This document shows positions 10,601-19,270 of a stretch of 27,553 nucleotides of DNA, piece after piece. The notes under the pieces are model-generated. The model did not search any database. It saw nothing but the letters and a program-made list of their open reading frames with translations, and was not told the DNA's origin. The stretch's first letter is position 1. Every line of letters begins with the position of its first letter. The DNA comes from Cytauxzoon felis (Eukaryota > Apicomplexa > Aconoidasida > Piroplasmida > Theileriidae): assembly GCA_020283715.1 (NCBI GenBank), contig JAIQCW010000081.1, forward strand, positions 1 to 27,553, in the 5' to 3' direction. The position numbers were made by a program, and so were the translations under genes.

Positions 10601-13518
10601 ATAATCAATGTAATCCAACTGAGGTACAATCCACATCTGTTCCACTCGGCGTGGAGCCTTCTCCTAATTACCTATCCCTGAAGGGTAATGCCACTCCCAG
10701 AGATCGTGGCGAAGGTAGTGATGGATCATCCATCATGGGAATGATGGAAGATGGTGCTAAGGATGTGTTGGATGTAACCTCAAGTGGAATACCTGAAAGC
10801 GATCTACGGGAGCTGGAAGGGGAAGTAAATAGAGAAGGCCACCACGGCAGTGGCAACGAGAGGTATAATAGAGAAGCTGACGGCAGGATGACCTCAAGTG
10901 GAACATTGAGTATTGATTTTGATTGTATATGTGGTATTTATCATGGTGAGGATAGGATGTATATGTTATATATATCTCCATATTTTATAGATAAAATGGA
11001 TATATATATAGATGATGTAGTATGTATTGATGAGGGTATATTGATAGTATTTAAATCTGGTAAATTGAATAGGGTTATGATATCATCATATTTAAGATGT
11101 TGTAATATAGATGGGATAATAGATGTTTATAATATGATACCATATAAAATTGAATTATTAAATAAATTAATATATGATATAAAATCTATAAATATTATAA
11201 AATATTTAGATAATATAAATTTATCAAAATTATATGCAATAATATGTAGAAAAGAATATAAAATTAATATTATTAAAGAATTAGAATTATTATTTGGTTA
11301 TTCAACATTAAAATTATTTGAAAATAATTTAAATTATGGGGATTTTTATAGTTCAAGTTTATTATTATTACCATTACAAATTATATCTGATCCTAAAATT
11401 GTTAGATGTATATATAATGTACGTATTATTATTAAATTATTAAAAAAAATCTCTACATCTATTATTTATTCTTATGATGATCTTAATTTATTATCATCAT
11501 TAATTAGATTCCATTCAACATTTAAATATACTAAACATTATATACCAATAACTTACAATAATCATAATAATGAAACTACTCCACCCGAGGTTACCTCTAC
11601 CGTTGGTCTTGCAGATAGCTCTCCACCCGATGTCCAATCCAACTCTTTTCCTCTTGCAGAGAGCTCTTCCAATTACCTATCCCAAATGGGTAAAGCCACT
11701 CCCGGAGATCGTGGCGAAGATAGTCATTGGACCTCAAGTGGATTACCCGCAGCTGATCACAGGGAAGCGAAGGGAAAGATAAATAAGGAAAGCTGTCAGC
11801 AAGACGAAGGAAGAGGTGAAGGTGATGATGTAACCTCGAGTGGAGAATATGGGGTAAAAGAGGGTTATGGGGATAATAAACCTCACAACAATGATAATAA
11901 ACCCCATTATATACCTGAATTACAAGTTGATGGTGGAGATTGGACCTCAAGTGGAATACCCGTAGCTGATCTCAGGGAAGCGAAGGGGGAAGTAAATAGA
12001 GAGGCCACCACGGCGAGTGGAAAGGAGAGTAGTACTGGACCTCGAGTGGAGACGGGGGATGTATTATTGGATACTATAGATTTATCGTATATATATAATC
12101 CTGATATATATGAGTATGATAAGAGATTATTATATGATGATTGGAATGAGTATAATACATCTCAATTATTATTGGATTTATTTAAATCTTATGATTTAAT
12201 ATCAATTTATAGATTAGCTGTATTATTCAATTTAGATCTAAAATCATTCCTAACACCTATCAAAAATGATATCCAAAAAGCCACCATTATAGGATTCTGT
12301 ACCAATTATTCCAAATGTATACATACAACAAATACAAATAATACACAACAATCATCCACTCCACCTGAGGTTACCTCTACCAATAGTCCAACCTCCATTC
12401 CACTCGCCTCCACTCGAGGTCCTGCCGTCAGCTCTTCTAATTACCTATCTCTAAAGAGTATAACCACTCCCAGAGATCGTGGTGAAATATCCGAGACGAT
12501 CCATGGGAGTCGAGGTGAGGTAATTAGAAGAGGCACCACGCCTAGTGGAATATGTGGAGTTAGCGAAGATAGTGGCGAAGGTGTTGAAGGTATTGATATT
12601 GGTAACGAAAAGGATGTAACCTCAAGTGGAGAAGATGGAGTAATGGGGTATTCTGGGGATAAAAAACCTCATAAAAAGAATTTACCCTATGATTTGGATA
12701 ATAAACCCCATTGTGTTCCCCATATTTCTTCAAATGGTACAGAGGATGTAACCTCAAGTGGACTACCCATAGCCGATCTCAGGGAGGCGGAGGGACAACT
12801 AAATAAAAAAGCCACCACGGCTAGTGGAAGAGCTGACGGCAGGACGACCTCAGGTGGAGAAGGCCACCACGGCGAGTGGAAAGACAATGAAAGGACTTCA
12901 GATTTATTATCTAGAATGTGTATAGACTTGGATGAAGATTTACGTAAGAGTTTTAGAAGGGAGAAGATATCTGCTAGGGGCAGGCGTTTATTAGAATCGA
13001 TGGAGGGTATGATTATGGATATACCTAAATGTGATGGTGATATTGATGAACATTTGACATTATATAAGATGACTATGAATTATTTATTACAATTTGATGG
13101 TATAAATATAGAAATTAATTATTATAATATAAATGGTGATTATAAAATATCATCGAGTATAATTTGTAATTATTTAATTAGAATATTAATAGAATTAGAT
13201 TTAATAATACCAGCATTAGCATTATCATTATGTACATTTGATCCATTATCTATTACATATTTAATAATACATAATGAATATATTTGTAAATTAATAGAAT
13301 ATATAATAATTGTAGATGATAATAAATGTAAATATTGTAATACAGAATTTAATATAATTAAATATATAATTAATGTTATTAAAAAAAATTATTTTAAACA
13401 CCATCTTGACCATATTGTTTTGTCCATTCTTCATAAGCATTTAAATCCTATAGTATTAAATTTTTTTTATATTTTATATATTCATTTATATATACCGATT
13501 TTATTATTGATGATCTAG
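7642..13518 (+). CDS. Giant single-exon protein, probable beta-propeller plus alpha-solenoid (RIC1-like?)
   Basis: One uninterrupted ORF of 1958 codons from the ATG at 7642. The N-terminal 110 residues (CERYFFVLTKRVIYIYSNCR, LYQLYVLVDNTKKVLVLKF) have the strand pattern of a WD/beta-propeller blade and resemble the start of RIC1, the RAB6 GEF partner; residues about 490-960 continue as Ile/Tyr/Asn-rich strands, and about 1130-1300 and 1780-1950 are helical. The family call is weak; another large propeller-solenoid trafficking protein is possible. Four repeat loci, at about residues 305-463, 992-1087, 1312-1470 and 1572-1747, are read through without a stop and encode Ser/Thr/Pro/Gly-rich text (SSNYLSLKG, ATPGDRGE, DGSSIMGMMEDGAKD, VTSSG, EGEVNREATTASGK). 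No good gta-type donors flank them. Unlike its neighbours the gene shows no intron. The last 71 bp overlap the antisense VPS4 terminal exon; the extreme C-terminus may be misread (T8 run at 13461-13468). Confidence 0.7.
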   Translation: MLINGGLVDVYKIPEIYRDIGEEGCILKICTSICERYFFVLTKRVIYIYSNCRNLVPLGSFTLSKSQYNDFGCFRDVFIVPGLYQLYVLVDNTKKVLVLKFRNYDRNYSISSNESFSSDDVNSSKEFDVNYEVTYAPLLSRRRMSTTGGISSVKKSLEDHLSSYIDVIFSFVLILPSPISIVSHCNGQLLFWTLDQFGLYVSICPDGLINYLETIPAYEQDIYLHLQCTNLHELKIKGMINKILGLCFLNLNTTLYTMDDTPTKCSVVTESFYTGRSELSIINEGQPEVTPTSTPFTSNNDPITSVPLEVQSTSLNPTVSSPPEVTSTKGPTSLRLADSSPPEVNPAVSSSNYLPVNGKATPGDRGGEKGRDGSSIMGMMEDGAKDLLNVTSSGKPAADLWEAEGEVNRKATTAVERRGDEYMTSGGTPESDLRELEGEVNRRASTASGKESWIGPTVEVTSGGTVCEISRIVDKSLDGNLLYACEDMFGNRCTSIMEWVSISKLSFEESIDDDLSISDDSLILSSTSLNAESILSIIENRNVSLYDDDDYCIDRIVPLMFVRNVEIIDGYCYILTSINSFLIFSLNNIINDKYIGILLYKCGVKLMGLNIKYKMLGLLLDNNCIVVYYYMGMELILLWKLELSKDIIDICWLDDELIILFDNCYKRYNNFGRLIYTELLNDIYDKLYILTFNMRLILIKGLYFYIFRYYINNLLPIKSINYNINQYLFISYNDLLYIHSDILNFYYGKKLYEYGDGVFLNYDNMGLNFPILSSIYNKNNDYMIICTIDDYYIYNRNYWVKFNYKLGKIYNMGWYNNEIFYIINIKTFYNDNNIIEKYYCYFFTIYNIKSFLLTIPLNNIPICINIYNNLLLIADNHGNIIGYTIIWDLVPKFDIKFQISTNLTIKEVHYMNYNKLLILDIYGNLYNEQLQLITNNCTHIIKYPRLYRSQLNTLNKSPYNKNVYTTIHNDYSAFYTPLNNTPSNITYNQCNPTEVQSTSVPLGVEPSPNYLSLKGNATPRDRGEGSDGSSIMGMMEDGAKDVLDVTSSGIPESDLRELEGEVNREGHHGSGNERYNREADGRMTSSGTLSIDFDCICGIYHGEDRMYMLYISPYFIDKMDIYIDDVVCIDEGILIVFKSGKLNRVMISSYLRCCNIDGIIDVYNMIPYKIELLNKLIYDIKSINIIKYLDNINLSKLYAIICRKEYKINIIKELELLFGYSTLKLFENNLNYGDFYSSSLLLLPLQIISDPKIVRCIYNVRIIIKLLKKISTSIIYSYDDLNLLSSLIRFHSTFKYTKHYIPITYNNHNNETTPPEVTSTVGLADSSPPDVQSNSFPLAESSSNYLSQMGKATPGDRGEDSHWTSSGLPAADHREAKGKINKESCQQDEGRGEGDDVTSSGEYGVKEGYGDNKPHNNDNKPHYIPELQVDGGDWTSSGIPVADLREAKGEVNREATTASGKESSTGPRVETGDVLLDTIDLSYIYNPDIYEYDKRLLYDDWNEYNTSQLLLDLFKSYDLISIYRLAVLFNLDLKSFLTPIKNDIQKATIIGFCTNYSKCIHTTNTNNTQQSSTPPEVTSTNSPTSIPLASTRGPAVSSSNYLSLKSITTPRDRGEISETIHGSRGEVIRRGTTPSGICGVSEDSGEGVEGIDIGNEKDVTSSGEDGVMGYSGDKKPHKKNLPYDLDNKPHCVPHISSNGTEDVTSSGLPIADLREAEGQLNKKATTASGRADGRTTSGGEGHHGEWKDNERTSDLLSRMCIDLDEDLRKSFRREKISARGRRLLESMEGMIMDIPKCDGDIDEHLTLYKMTMNYLLQFDGINIEINYYNINGDYKISSSIICNYLIRILIELDLIIPALALSLCTFDPLSITYLIIHNEYICKLIEYIIIVDDNKCKYCNTEFNIIKYIINVIKKNYFKHHLDHIVLSILHKHLNPIVLNFFYILYIHLYIPILLLMI
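8556..9033. repeat. In-frame repeat locus 1 of the giant ORF
   Basis: About 480 bp adding roughly 159 residues. Left arm: CCACTCGAGGTCC, CTACCGTCAGCTC, CCACCTGAGGT, CTTGCAGACAGCTC, TTCCAATTACC, CCGTAAACGG and CCACTCCCGGAGATCGTGG. Centre: hairpin CCATCATGGGAATGATGG (8765-8782). Right arm: CCTCAAGTGG, GCTGATCTCTGGGAAGCG, GAAGTAAATAG, GGCAGTGG, CCTCAGGTGG, GATCTACGGGAGC, CTCCACGGCGAGTGG, CCTCAGGTGG. No stop occurs in the host frame, although TAA and TAG triplets are present in the other two frames. Confidence 0.9.
10617..10902. repeat. In-frame repeat locus 2 of the giant ORF
   Basis: About 286 bp with the same order of modules as locus 1 but only one left and one right arm: CCACTCGGCGTGGAGCC, TATCCCTGAAGGGTAA, CCACTCCCAGAGATCGTGG, the CCATCATGGGAATGATGG hairpin, CCTCAAGTGG, GATCTACGGGAGCTGG, GCCACCACGGCAGTGG, GCTGACGGCAGGATGA, CCTCAAGTGG. 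The reading frame of each shared module is the same as in locus 1. Confidence 0.9.
11578..12052. repeat. In-frame repeat locus 3 of the giant ORF
   Basis: Modules are CCACCCGAGGT, CTTGCAGATAGCTC, CTTGCAGAGAGCTC, CCCAAATGGG (11681-11690), CCACTCCCGGAGATCGTGG, CCTCAAGTGG, GCTGATCACAGGGAAGCG, CCTCGAGTGG, a GGGG/CCCC-rich insert (ATGGGGATAATAAACC ... AAACCCCAT, about 11847-11915), CCTCAAGTGG, GCTGATCTCAGGGAAGCG, GCCACCACGGCGAGTGG and CCTCGAGTGG. It reads through in frame. Confidence 0.9.
12357..12883. repeat. In-frame repeat locus 4 of the giant ORF
   Basis: The longest coding locus, about 527 bp. It starts CCACCTGAGGTTACC, passes through CCACTCGAGGTCC, TGCCGTCAGCTCTTC, CTCTAAAGAGTA, CCACTCCCAGAGATCGTGG, CACCACGCCTAGTGG, CCTCAAGTGG, a second GGGG/CCCC-rich insert (about 12634-12725), CCTCAAGTGG, GCCGATCTCAGGGAGGCG, GCCACCACGGCTAGTGG, GCTGACGGCAGGACGA, CCTCAGGTGG and CCACGGCGAGTGG. 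It is open throughout in the host frame. Confidence 0.9.
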
Positions 13519-16472
13519 AATTTGATAATGTTATCATAAAATCATTCTAAATATTGTAATGATAATTTCCAATTTAATATAATAAAATTACTCTTGTTAT
13601 TATTGGTGGTAATAATTTATCTGGTTCTATAGACATTAAATTACATTGACGTTTAGTTTTACATAAATCACCTAATTATTATTAATAATATTTATAAATT
13701 AATTATTTTATAATACCAGGTGAACATGGTGTATAATATAATTTATTATCAATTATAACTTCTTTAAAATGTGTAGCTAATTTACACTTTCTAATAGGCT
13801 GCATTAATGCATCACGAACTAATATACTCAAATCAGAACCACTATATCTATATGAAATTATATATCTATTATTCAACATAACATACCCTTCAGTACGCTT
13901 AGATATCTCTGTTAAATCCTCATCCGTTAAATTATGCCTCGAATCACCAAATGATAATAATAATAATACCTTACGAGCACGCTCATCAGGCAATGGTATA
14001 TATATACGACGCTCAAATCTATATATACATATAATATTCAATCTTATATATACACGAAGTCCAATCCAACTCTTCATTCCACTCGCCGTGGAGGCTTCTA
14101 CACCTGAGGTTACAACCACTGTTACACTCGCCGTGGAGGCTTCTTCATTTAGTCATCTCTAAAGAGTAATGCCACTCCCGGAGATCGTGGCGGAAGTGAA
14201 GGTGGAGGTAGGGATGTAACCTCGAGTGGAGAAAATGGGGTAAATGTAAAATTATGTGGTAACTGGGGTTAATTAACACCATATTCCAATAACACACTAT
14301 ATTATAAACCCCTAAGAATAGGAATTCAACTCTATACTAATAAAATATATCTACCTTAAGAAACGGACATAAACGTAGCCACGATCTCCGGGAGTGGCAT
14401 TACTCTTTAGAGATGACTAAATGAAGAAGCCTCCACGGCGAGTGGAACAGTGGTTGTAACTTCAGGTGGAGAGCTCCATGCAATGGGAAAGAAAGTTGGA
14501 GAAGATAGTAATTGGACCTCAGGTGGAACGGCGAGTGGAGTAGTATAATGTATATACCTTCTGATGATTGCGCTATCGAGTGACCATGGTAGATTGGTTG
14601 CGGCGAGTACGAGTACATTGGTATTATCGGATGATATACCTAAAGATTGGATAGGTTATATGATAATAAATTAATTATACCTTGCATTTGTATTAGGAAT
14701 TCGGTTTTAATTCTTCTAGAGGTTTCATTTTCATTATCACTACGTGCACTACACATTGAATCGATTTCATCAATAAATATAACAGATGGTGCTTTATCTC
14801 TAGCAATTTGGAATAATGATTTAACAAATTTTTCACTTTCGCCTTGCCATTTACTCATAACATCAGATGATGATACTATAAATTTATATTAATAATTTAT
14901 ATATAATAATATACTTGATATAAATGTAGCATTACATTCTGTTGCACATGCTTGTGCTAAATATGTTTTACCAGTACCAGGTGGTCCATATAATAATATA
15001 CCATGCCATGGTTTTAATTTACCAGTAAATAAATTAGGAAATCTAATAGGTAATATAACAGCTTCTTGTAATGCTTCTTTAGCTGAATCTAATCCTATGA
15101 AATTTTATAAAGATAAAATTTAATATAATCTTCAACTAACCCGCTATATCATCCCATTTAACATTTGGTTTAGTAGTTGAAATTGCACCTGAAATTTAAT
15201 TTTAAAAAAAATTTTTTTTCCAAATACTAACCTTCAACTTGTTCTATAGCATCATTTAAATTTTTATTAATAGTATTCTTTTCAGTGCCAATATTCCTAC
15301 TACCACATGATACAACACCTATAATATATATATATTCATATTCATATAATATACCCTTATTTAGAATCTGCTTAATAACCTCAGCACGATCCACATACTC
15401 CTTCATCTTAGCAAAAAATTTCTCCTGCAATAACTGATTCTTCTGATCTATATAATAATAAATATCAAAAAATTATTCAATGTCATATCTAATATACACT
15501 CATCTATAATTAATCCGCCTGAAATCCAATCCATATCTGTTCCACTCGCCGTGGAGGCTCTCCACCTAAGGTCCGTCTTTTCCATTGCATGGAGCTCCTT
15601 CTATTTACTTCCCCTCCGCTTCCCTGAGATCAGCTACGGGTATTCCACTTGAGGTCTGTTACTCCGGGTAGAATTCCTGTTCTTAGGGGTAGACATATTT
15701 ACGTTCTTCCGGGTAGACATTATACCGAGGATGATCTACGGGAATCCGAGGGGAGGTAAATAGAAGAGCTGTCTGCAAGACGAAGAGAGTTGAACTAGAG
15801 GTAAGAGGATTGGACCTGGGTGGATTGGACCTCAGGTGGTTATATAGATATAAGTTATTGTACGTACATTTGCATACGATGGCCCATTGATCGAGTGCTC
15901 TAAGGTAGTAATCGAATGCTGCTTCATAATTTTGATTTTTATCATGTTCTACGGCTTCTTGTGAGAGTGTGAGTGCTTTTTGTAATCGTTCATCAGTGTC
16001 CATTTTTCTTTTTTTATTACGTTTAAATTGTCTTTGTCGTTGTACTTGTTCACTCCATATAAATTTAATTTCACCTTTTGTAAGGTTACGTTTTAATATA
16101 TTGAGAAATACTCCACCGGGTGTACGTTTTAATCCATCATTGGTATATTGTCCACCGTTTTCTAACACATTCTATGAAAATTATTATATATAATGAGAGA
16201 TTATATATGATAATTATATTTTAAATTTTTTAAGATTATAAACTTACTAGTGTTATATCTAATATATTTTGGCAAAATTTTGTCCCTTTGCGATGTACAA
16301 CACGTTCAATTAGTTGTATATTACGTTCTTTTAAAATTGTACAGATTTTACATACAAGTTCCAATTCATCAGTTTGTAGATGACTTAATAGTTTAAGATT
16401 TTTAATTATATGAGTTTTATTAGCTTCAATTTCAATACACATTAATTTTAAGATTAATTTTATACACCACAT
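13448..16472 (-). CDS. PHAX RNA-binding domain fused in frame to VPS4 AAA ATPase
   Basis: Eleven exons (16472-16248, 16171-15868, 15447-15232, 15188-15141, 15094-14915, 14875-14681, 14639-14558, 14018-13887, 13847-13717, 13671-13592, 13546-13448) join in phase to 563 residues. Residues 1-131 match the PHAX domain ([33 protein letters not shown]), which binds snRNA for nuclear export. From about residue 132 ([20 protein letters not shown]) the protein is VPS4: MIT domain, linker, Walker A GPPGTGKT, pore segment [14 protein letters not shown], Walker B VIFIDEID, sensor region [13 protein letters not shown], beta domain [16 protein letters not shown] and C-terminal helix. The VPS4 part is 432 residues, the normal length, so VPS4 is complete and should disassemble ESCRT-III at endosomes. 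No stop separates the two parts. Introns are 39-46 bp except one of 76 bp and two expanded by repeats (420 and 539 bp). Confidence 0.88.
14056..14543. repeat. Repeat locus with long perfect inverted arms in a VPS4 intron
   Basis: Inside the 14019-14557 intron. Arms at about 14100-14191 and 14374-14473 are inverted copies; about 66 bp of them (from CACTCGCCGTGGAGG through CATCTCTAAAGAGTAATG to GGAGATCGTGGC) match without a mismatch that I can see. The spacer (about 14192-14373) carries GGGG-rich and AT-rich sequence ending in AACTCTATACTAATAAAA, which is shared with the SEC12 intron locus. Further modules (GCTCCATGCAATGGGAAAG, CCTCAGGTGG, GGCGAGTGG) follow on the right. Confidence 0.92.
15514..15839. 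repeat. Repeat locus in the VPS4 MIT-linker intron
   Basis: Inside the 15448-15867 intron. Left arm has CCGCCTGAAATCC, CCACTCGCCGTGG, CCACCTAAGGTCC, CCATTGCATGG, CTTCCCTGAGATCAGC and CCACTTGAGGTC; centre has the ACTCCGGGTAGAATTCC / TTAGGGGTAGAC / CTTCCGGGTAGAC submodules (inverse of those at about 2868-2945); right arm has GATCTACGGGAATCC, GCTGTCTGCAAGACGAAG and CCTCAGGTGG. Confidence 0.9.
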
Positions 16473-16522
16473 ATGATCTTGAGAGACAGATTATAAATCT
16501 CTACTCTTGTATAATAATAATA
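16473..16522. promoter_or_regulatory. 50 bp bidirectional promoter between PHAX-VPS4 and PPIL3
   Basis: Only 50 bp separate the start codons of the two divergent genes, so both transcripts must start from here or from within each other's 5' coding region. The stretch contains the symmetric sequence AGATT-ATA-AATCT (about 16489-16501) and an ATAATAATAATAATG run into the PPIL3 start. No TATA box or known factor site can be claimed. Confidence 0.5.
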
Positions 16523-17216
16523 ATGTCTGTAACATTACATACAAATTTAGGTGATTTAAAAATTGAATTATATTGTAGAGATGTTCCAAGAACATGTAAG
16601 GTATTTTTAAATTTTATTAATTAATAATAGATATTATCTTAGAATTTTTTAGCTTTATGTGCTTCAGATTATTATAATGGTACAAAATTCCATAGGTTAT
16701 TATTAAATAAATATCTAATATATATATTATAGAAATATTCAAGGATTTTTAATTCAAGGTGGTGATGGTACTGGTACAGGTAAAGGTGGTAAATGTATAT
16801 ATGGTGAATATTTTGATGATGAAATTGTATCATATTTAAAGGTAATAAATAATTATTCTTCTATTAATATTATAGCATGATAAAAGAGGTGTTGTATCAA
16901 TGGCAAATTCTGGTAAACCAAATACTAATACATCGCAATTTTTTATAACATATTCTAAACAATCACATTTAGATGGTTCATATTCTGTATTTGGCCGGTA
17001 ATTTTTTTTATATTATACACTCTATATTAAATTATAGTGTAATCCATGGTATGGATACATTAGATAAATTAGAAAAAGGTATATAAATATAATTATAAAA
17101 GATATAATATTAAATTTATAATAGAACCAGTTGGTAAAAAACATAAACCTTTACGTGATTTAATTATAAATAATATTACAATACATGCTAATCCTATAGC
17201 AGAAATGGAATCCTAA
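16523..17216 (+). CDS. PPIL3-type cyclophilin (peptidyl-prolyl isomerase)
   Basis: Six exons (16523-16600, 16643-16695, 16733-16841, 16876-16997, 17038-17078, 17125-17216) give 164 residues; human PPIL3 has 161. It starts [20 protein letters not shown] and contains the cyclophilin core: [52 protein letters not shown]. The catalytic arginine (FHR) and the QGGD and SQFFIT residues are present, so it should be active. The MSVTLHT start, the [12 protein letters not shown] segment and the TIHANP end are typical of the PPIL3 (spliceosome-associated) subfamily. All five introns are 34-46 bp and repeat-free. The last 23 bp overlap the end of SEC12 on the other strand. Confidence 0.95.
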
Positions 17217-19270
17217 AATATGGGCTTATAAATTCAATTATATATTTCTTATTAATCTTTATAATATAAATACCAAATGCAATAATTGGTATTAATAAAG
17301 ATATATAATTCAATAATGATAATTTTTTATTAATCTCATCTATAATTACATAAAAATCTGCACCACTTGATATTAATTTATCACTATAAAAAATTTTTTA
17401 ATCTATAAATATTATAAACGTACCCAGTAAATATTAAATCTGTTACAGGTAACATATGTCGATTCTCATCACGTATAAATTTTAAATTTAATGTCTTATA
17501 TAATGAAACATCACCATTGCCATAACCCAATGCTAATGTTAAATAATCATCACTATATTATATATAAATAAATAATTTATTCATATACCTAATCGATAAT
17601 GTACTACATTGTTTATCACGTATTACAACATCCTTCAATAAAAATAATAATCTCTCATCCAAATCAAATAACCTATTGAAAATTATTATATATATATATT
17701 AATTATCTATATAACTCATAATTCCACCTGAGGTCCAATCCAACACTCCTTCCACTAGGCGTGGGGCCTCTTCTAATTACCTATCTCTAAAGAGTAAAGC
17801 CACTCCCGGAGATCATGGCGATAATATATTATGTAGAAATATGGGGTTTGTTTAGTATTATGTGGTGAATGTAGGGTATAATTAGAATTATGTGGTAAGT
17901 GGGGAATTTTATCCCTACAATGCCCGATAATATGCAGTATAATAATTAAACTCTATACTAATAAAATATATCAACCTTGAGAAACTGACATAAACATAGC
18001 CACGATCTCCGGGAGTGGCTCTACTCTTTAGAGATAGGTAATTAAAAGAGCTGACGGCAGGATGACCTCAGGTGGAGTGGCGAGTGGAACAGAGATTGGA
18101 CCTCGGTGGAAGATAAGGTGGATTGGACTTCAGGTGGATAGATTACATTAGTTATGAACGTACCATTTGGTGATTGTGGTATTTTTGAATTTGGTTGGTT
18201 TGACTTGTACGGTGATGATGCTGTATTTATTATCATGTGTTTGATTAAGGAATCTACAGAATTTGATATTTGTACCATCGATTTTTCTTTTATATAATAA
18301 TTTTGGTGGATCAATTTGATAAAAGATGATATAATTTTTACAAACGGATATAATTAATTTTAAATTATTACTTATACAGCAATCATTTATTGTTGTATCA
18401 TGATGGCCATATTCTAATATTAAATCTGATAATTCATCTATACTATTTTCATCTAATGATTTTATTATTGTTGTATCATCTTTATTATTATCCCCATTTA
18501 TTAATGATGATTGTGTGGTTTCATCCCCATTTATTGGTGATGATTGTGTGGTTTCAGCCCCATCATTACAATCATCGGGTGATTGTATAGTAGTTGGTGG
18601 ATAATTATTATTAATATTTTTTAATTTATCTGATAGTTTCCATAATTTTACTTTTTTATCATGACCACCAGTTACAAATAAATCACCGAATTTAGAAAAT
18701 CTACAAATCACCTATAGGATATAATGATAGAAAAAATCTGGAAATTAGGAATAAAACAAACTTGTCTAGGTTCCTTTTCAGATAAATCAGTCTTCAATGT
18801 ACCAAAAATACGCATACTGAAATTGTAGGGTATGAAAATTAATTGCAAGAGATAATTACCCATCTGATGGATGATAATTGAAGAATACTGTTGAATCATT
18901 CATAGTACCAATCCATAATTTATACTATAGAAATTTTAATGAACAATATAAATCTTCAAATGACATACAATATTTGAGTAATCAGCATTGTCTAAAATAC
19001 CACTTTGATTAATTATAGTATCCAATAAATTAAATTCATCCGGCTTGTCATCAACACCTTCTTCTAACTTATAAATCTCCTATAAAATATTCAGAATATA
19101 AATTTATCAACCTACGAGCTTATCTGAAATACCATAATCGTCTCCTCCACCGCCTCCAGATGTAATAATATAGCCATCTCCATATGACAGCTATAATAAT
19201 GATAAGATGAAGGTACAAACCAACGTACCGCATATACTGGATATGAAAATAACTTTTTTACCTTGGCCAT
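17194..19270 (-). CDS. SEC12/PREB-like SAR1 guanine-nucleotide exchange factor
   Basis: Nine exons (19270-19229, 19190-19116, 19079-18969, 18924-18860, 18816-18762, 18711-18164, 17672-17589, 17552-17424, 17383-17194) join in phase to 432 residues. The N-terminus has YGDGYIITSGGGGGDDYG, which matches the glycine-rich loop of the first SEC12/PREB blade; then WD-type blades (ICRFSKFGDLFVTGGHDKKV, KLWKL), the IKFCRFLNQTHDNKYSIITV segment typical of PREB, and a single C-terminal hydrophobic segment (about 20 residues, YISLLIPIIAFGIYI) with a short tail. This is the SEC12 topology: cytosolic propeller, ER membrane anchor, activating SAR1 for COPII assembly. A Ser/Thr/Asn-rich insert with a repeated TTQSS-IN-GD unit lies in the propeller. 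Introns are 36-50 bp except one of 491 bp (17673-18163) holding a repeat locus. Confidence 0.85.
17723..18138. repeat. Repeat locus with inverted arms in the SEC12 intron
   Basis: Left arm: CCACCTGAGGTCC, CCACTAGGCGTGGGGCC, TATCTCTAAAGAGTAAAG, CCACTCCCGGAGATCATGG. Spacer about 17822-17998: GGGG-rich, with two TTATGTGGT copies and AACTCTATACTAATAAAA. Right arm: CCACGATCTCCGGGAGTGG, CTCTTTAGAGATAGG, GCTGACGGCAGGATGA, CCTCAGGTGG, then extra boxes. The spacer and right arm align with the VPS4 intron locus (14328-14400 versus 17949-18030), so the two share a recent source. Confidence 0.92.
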
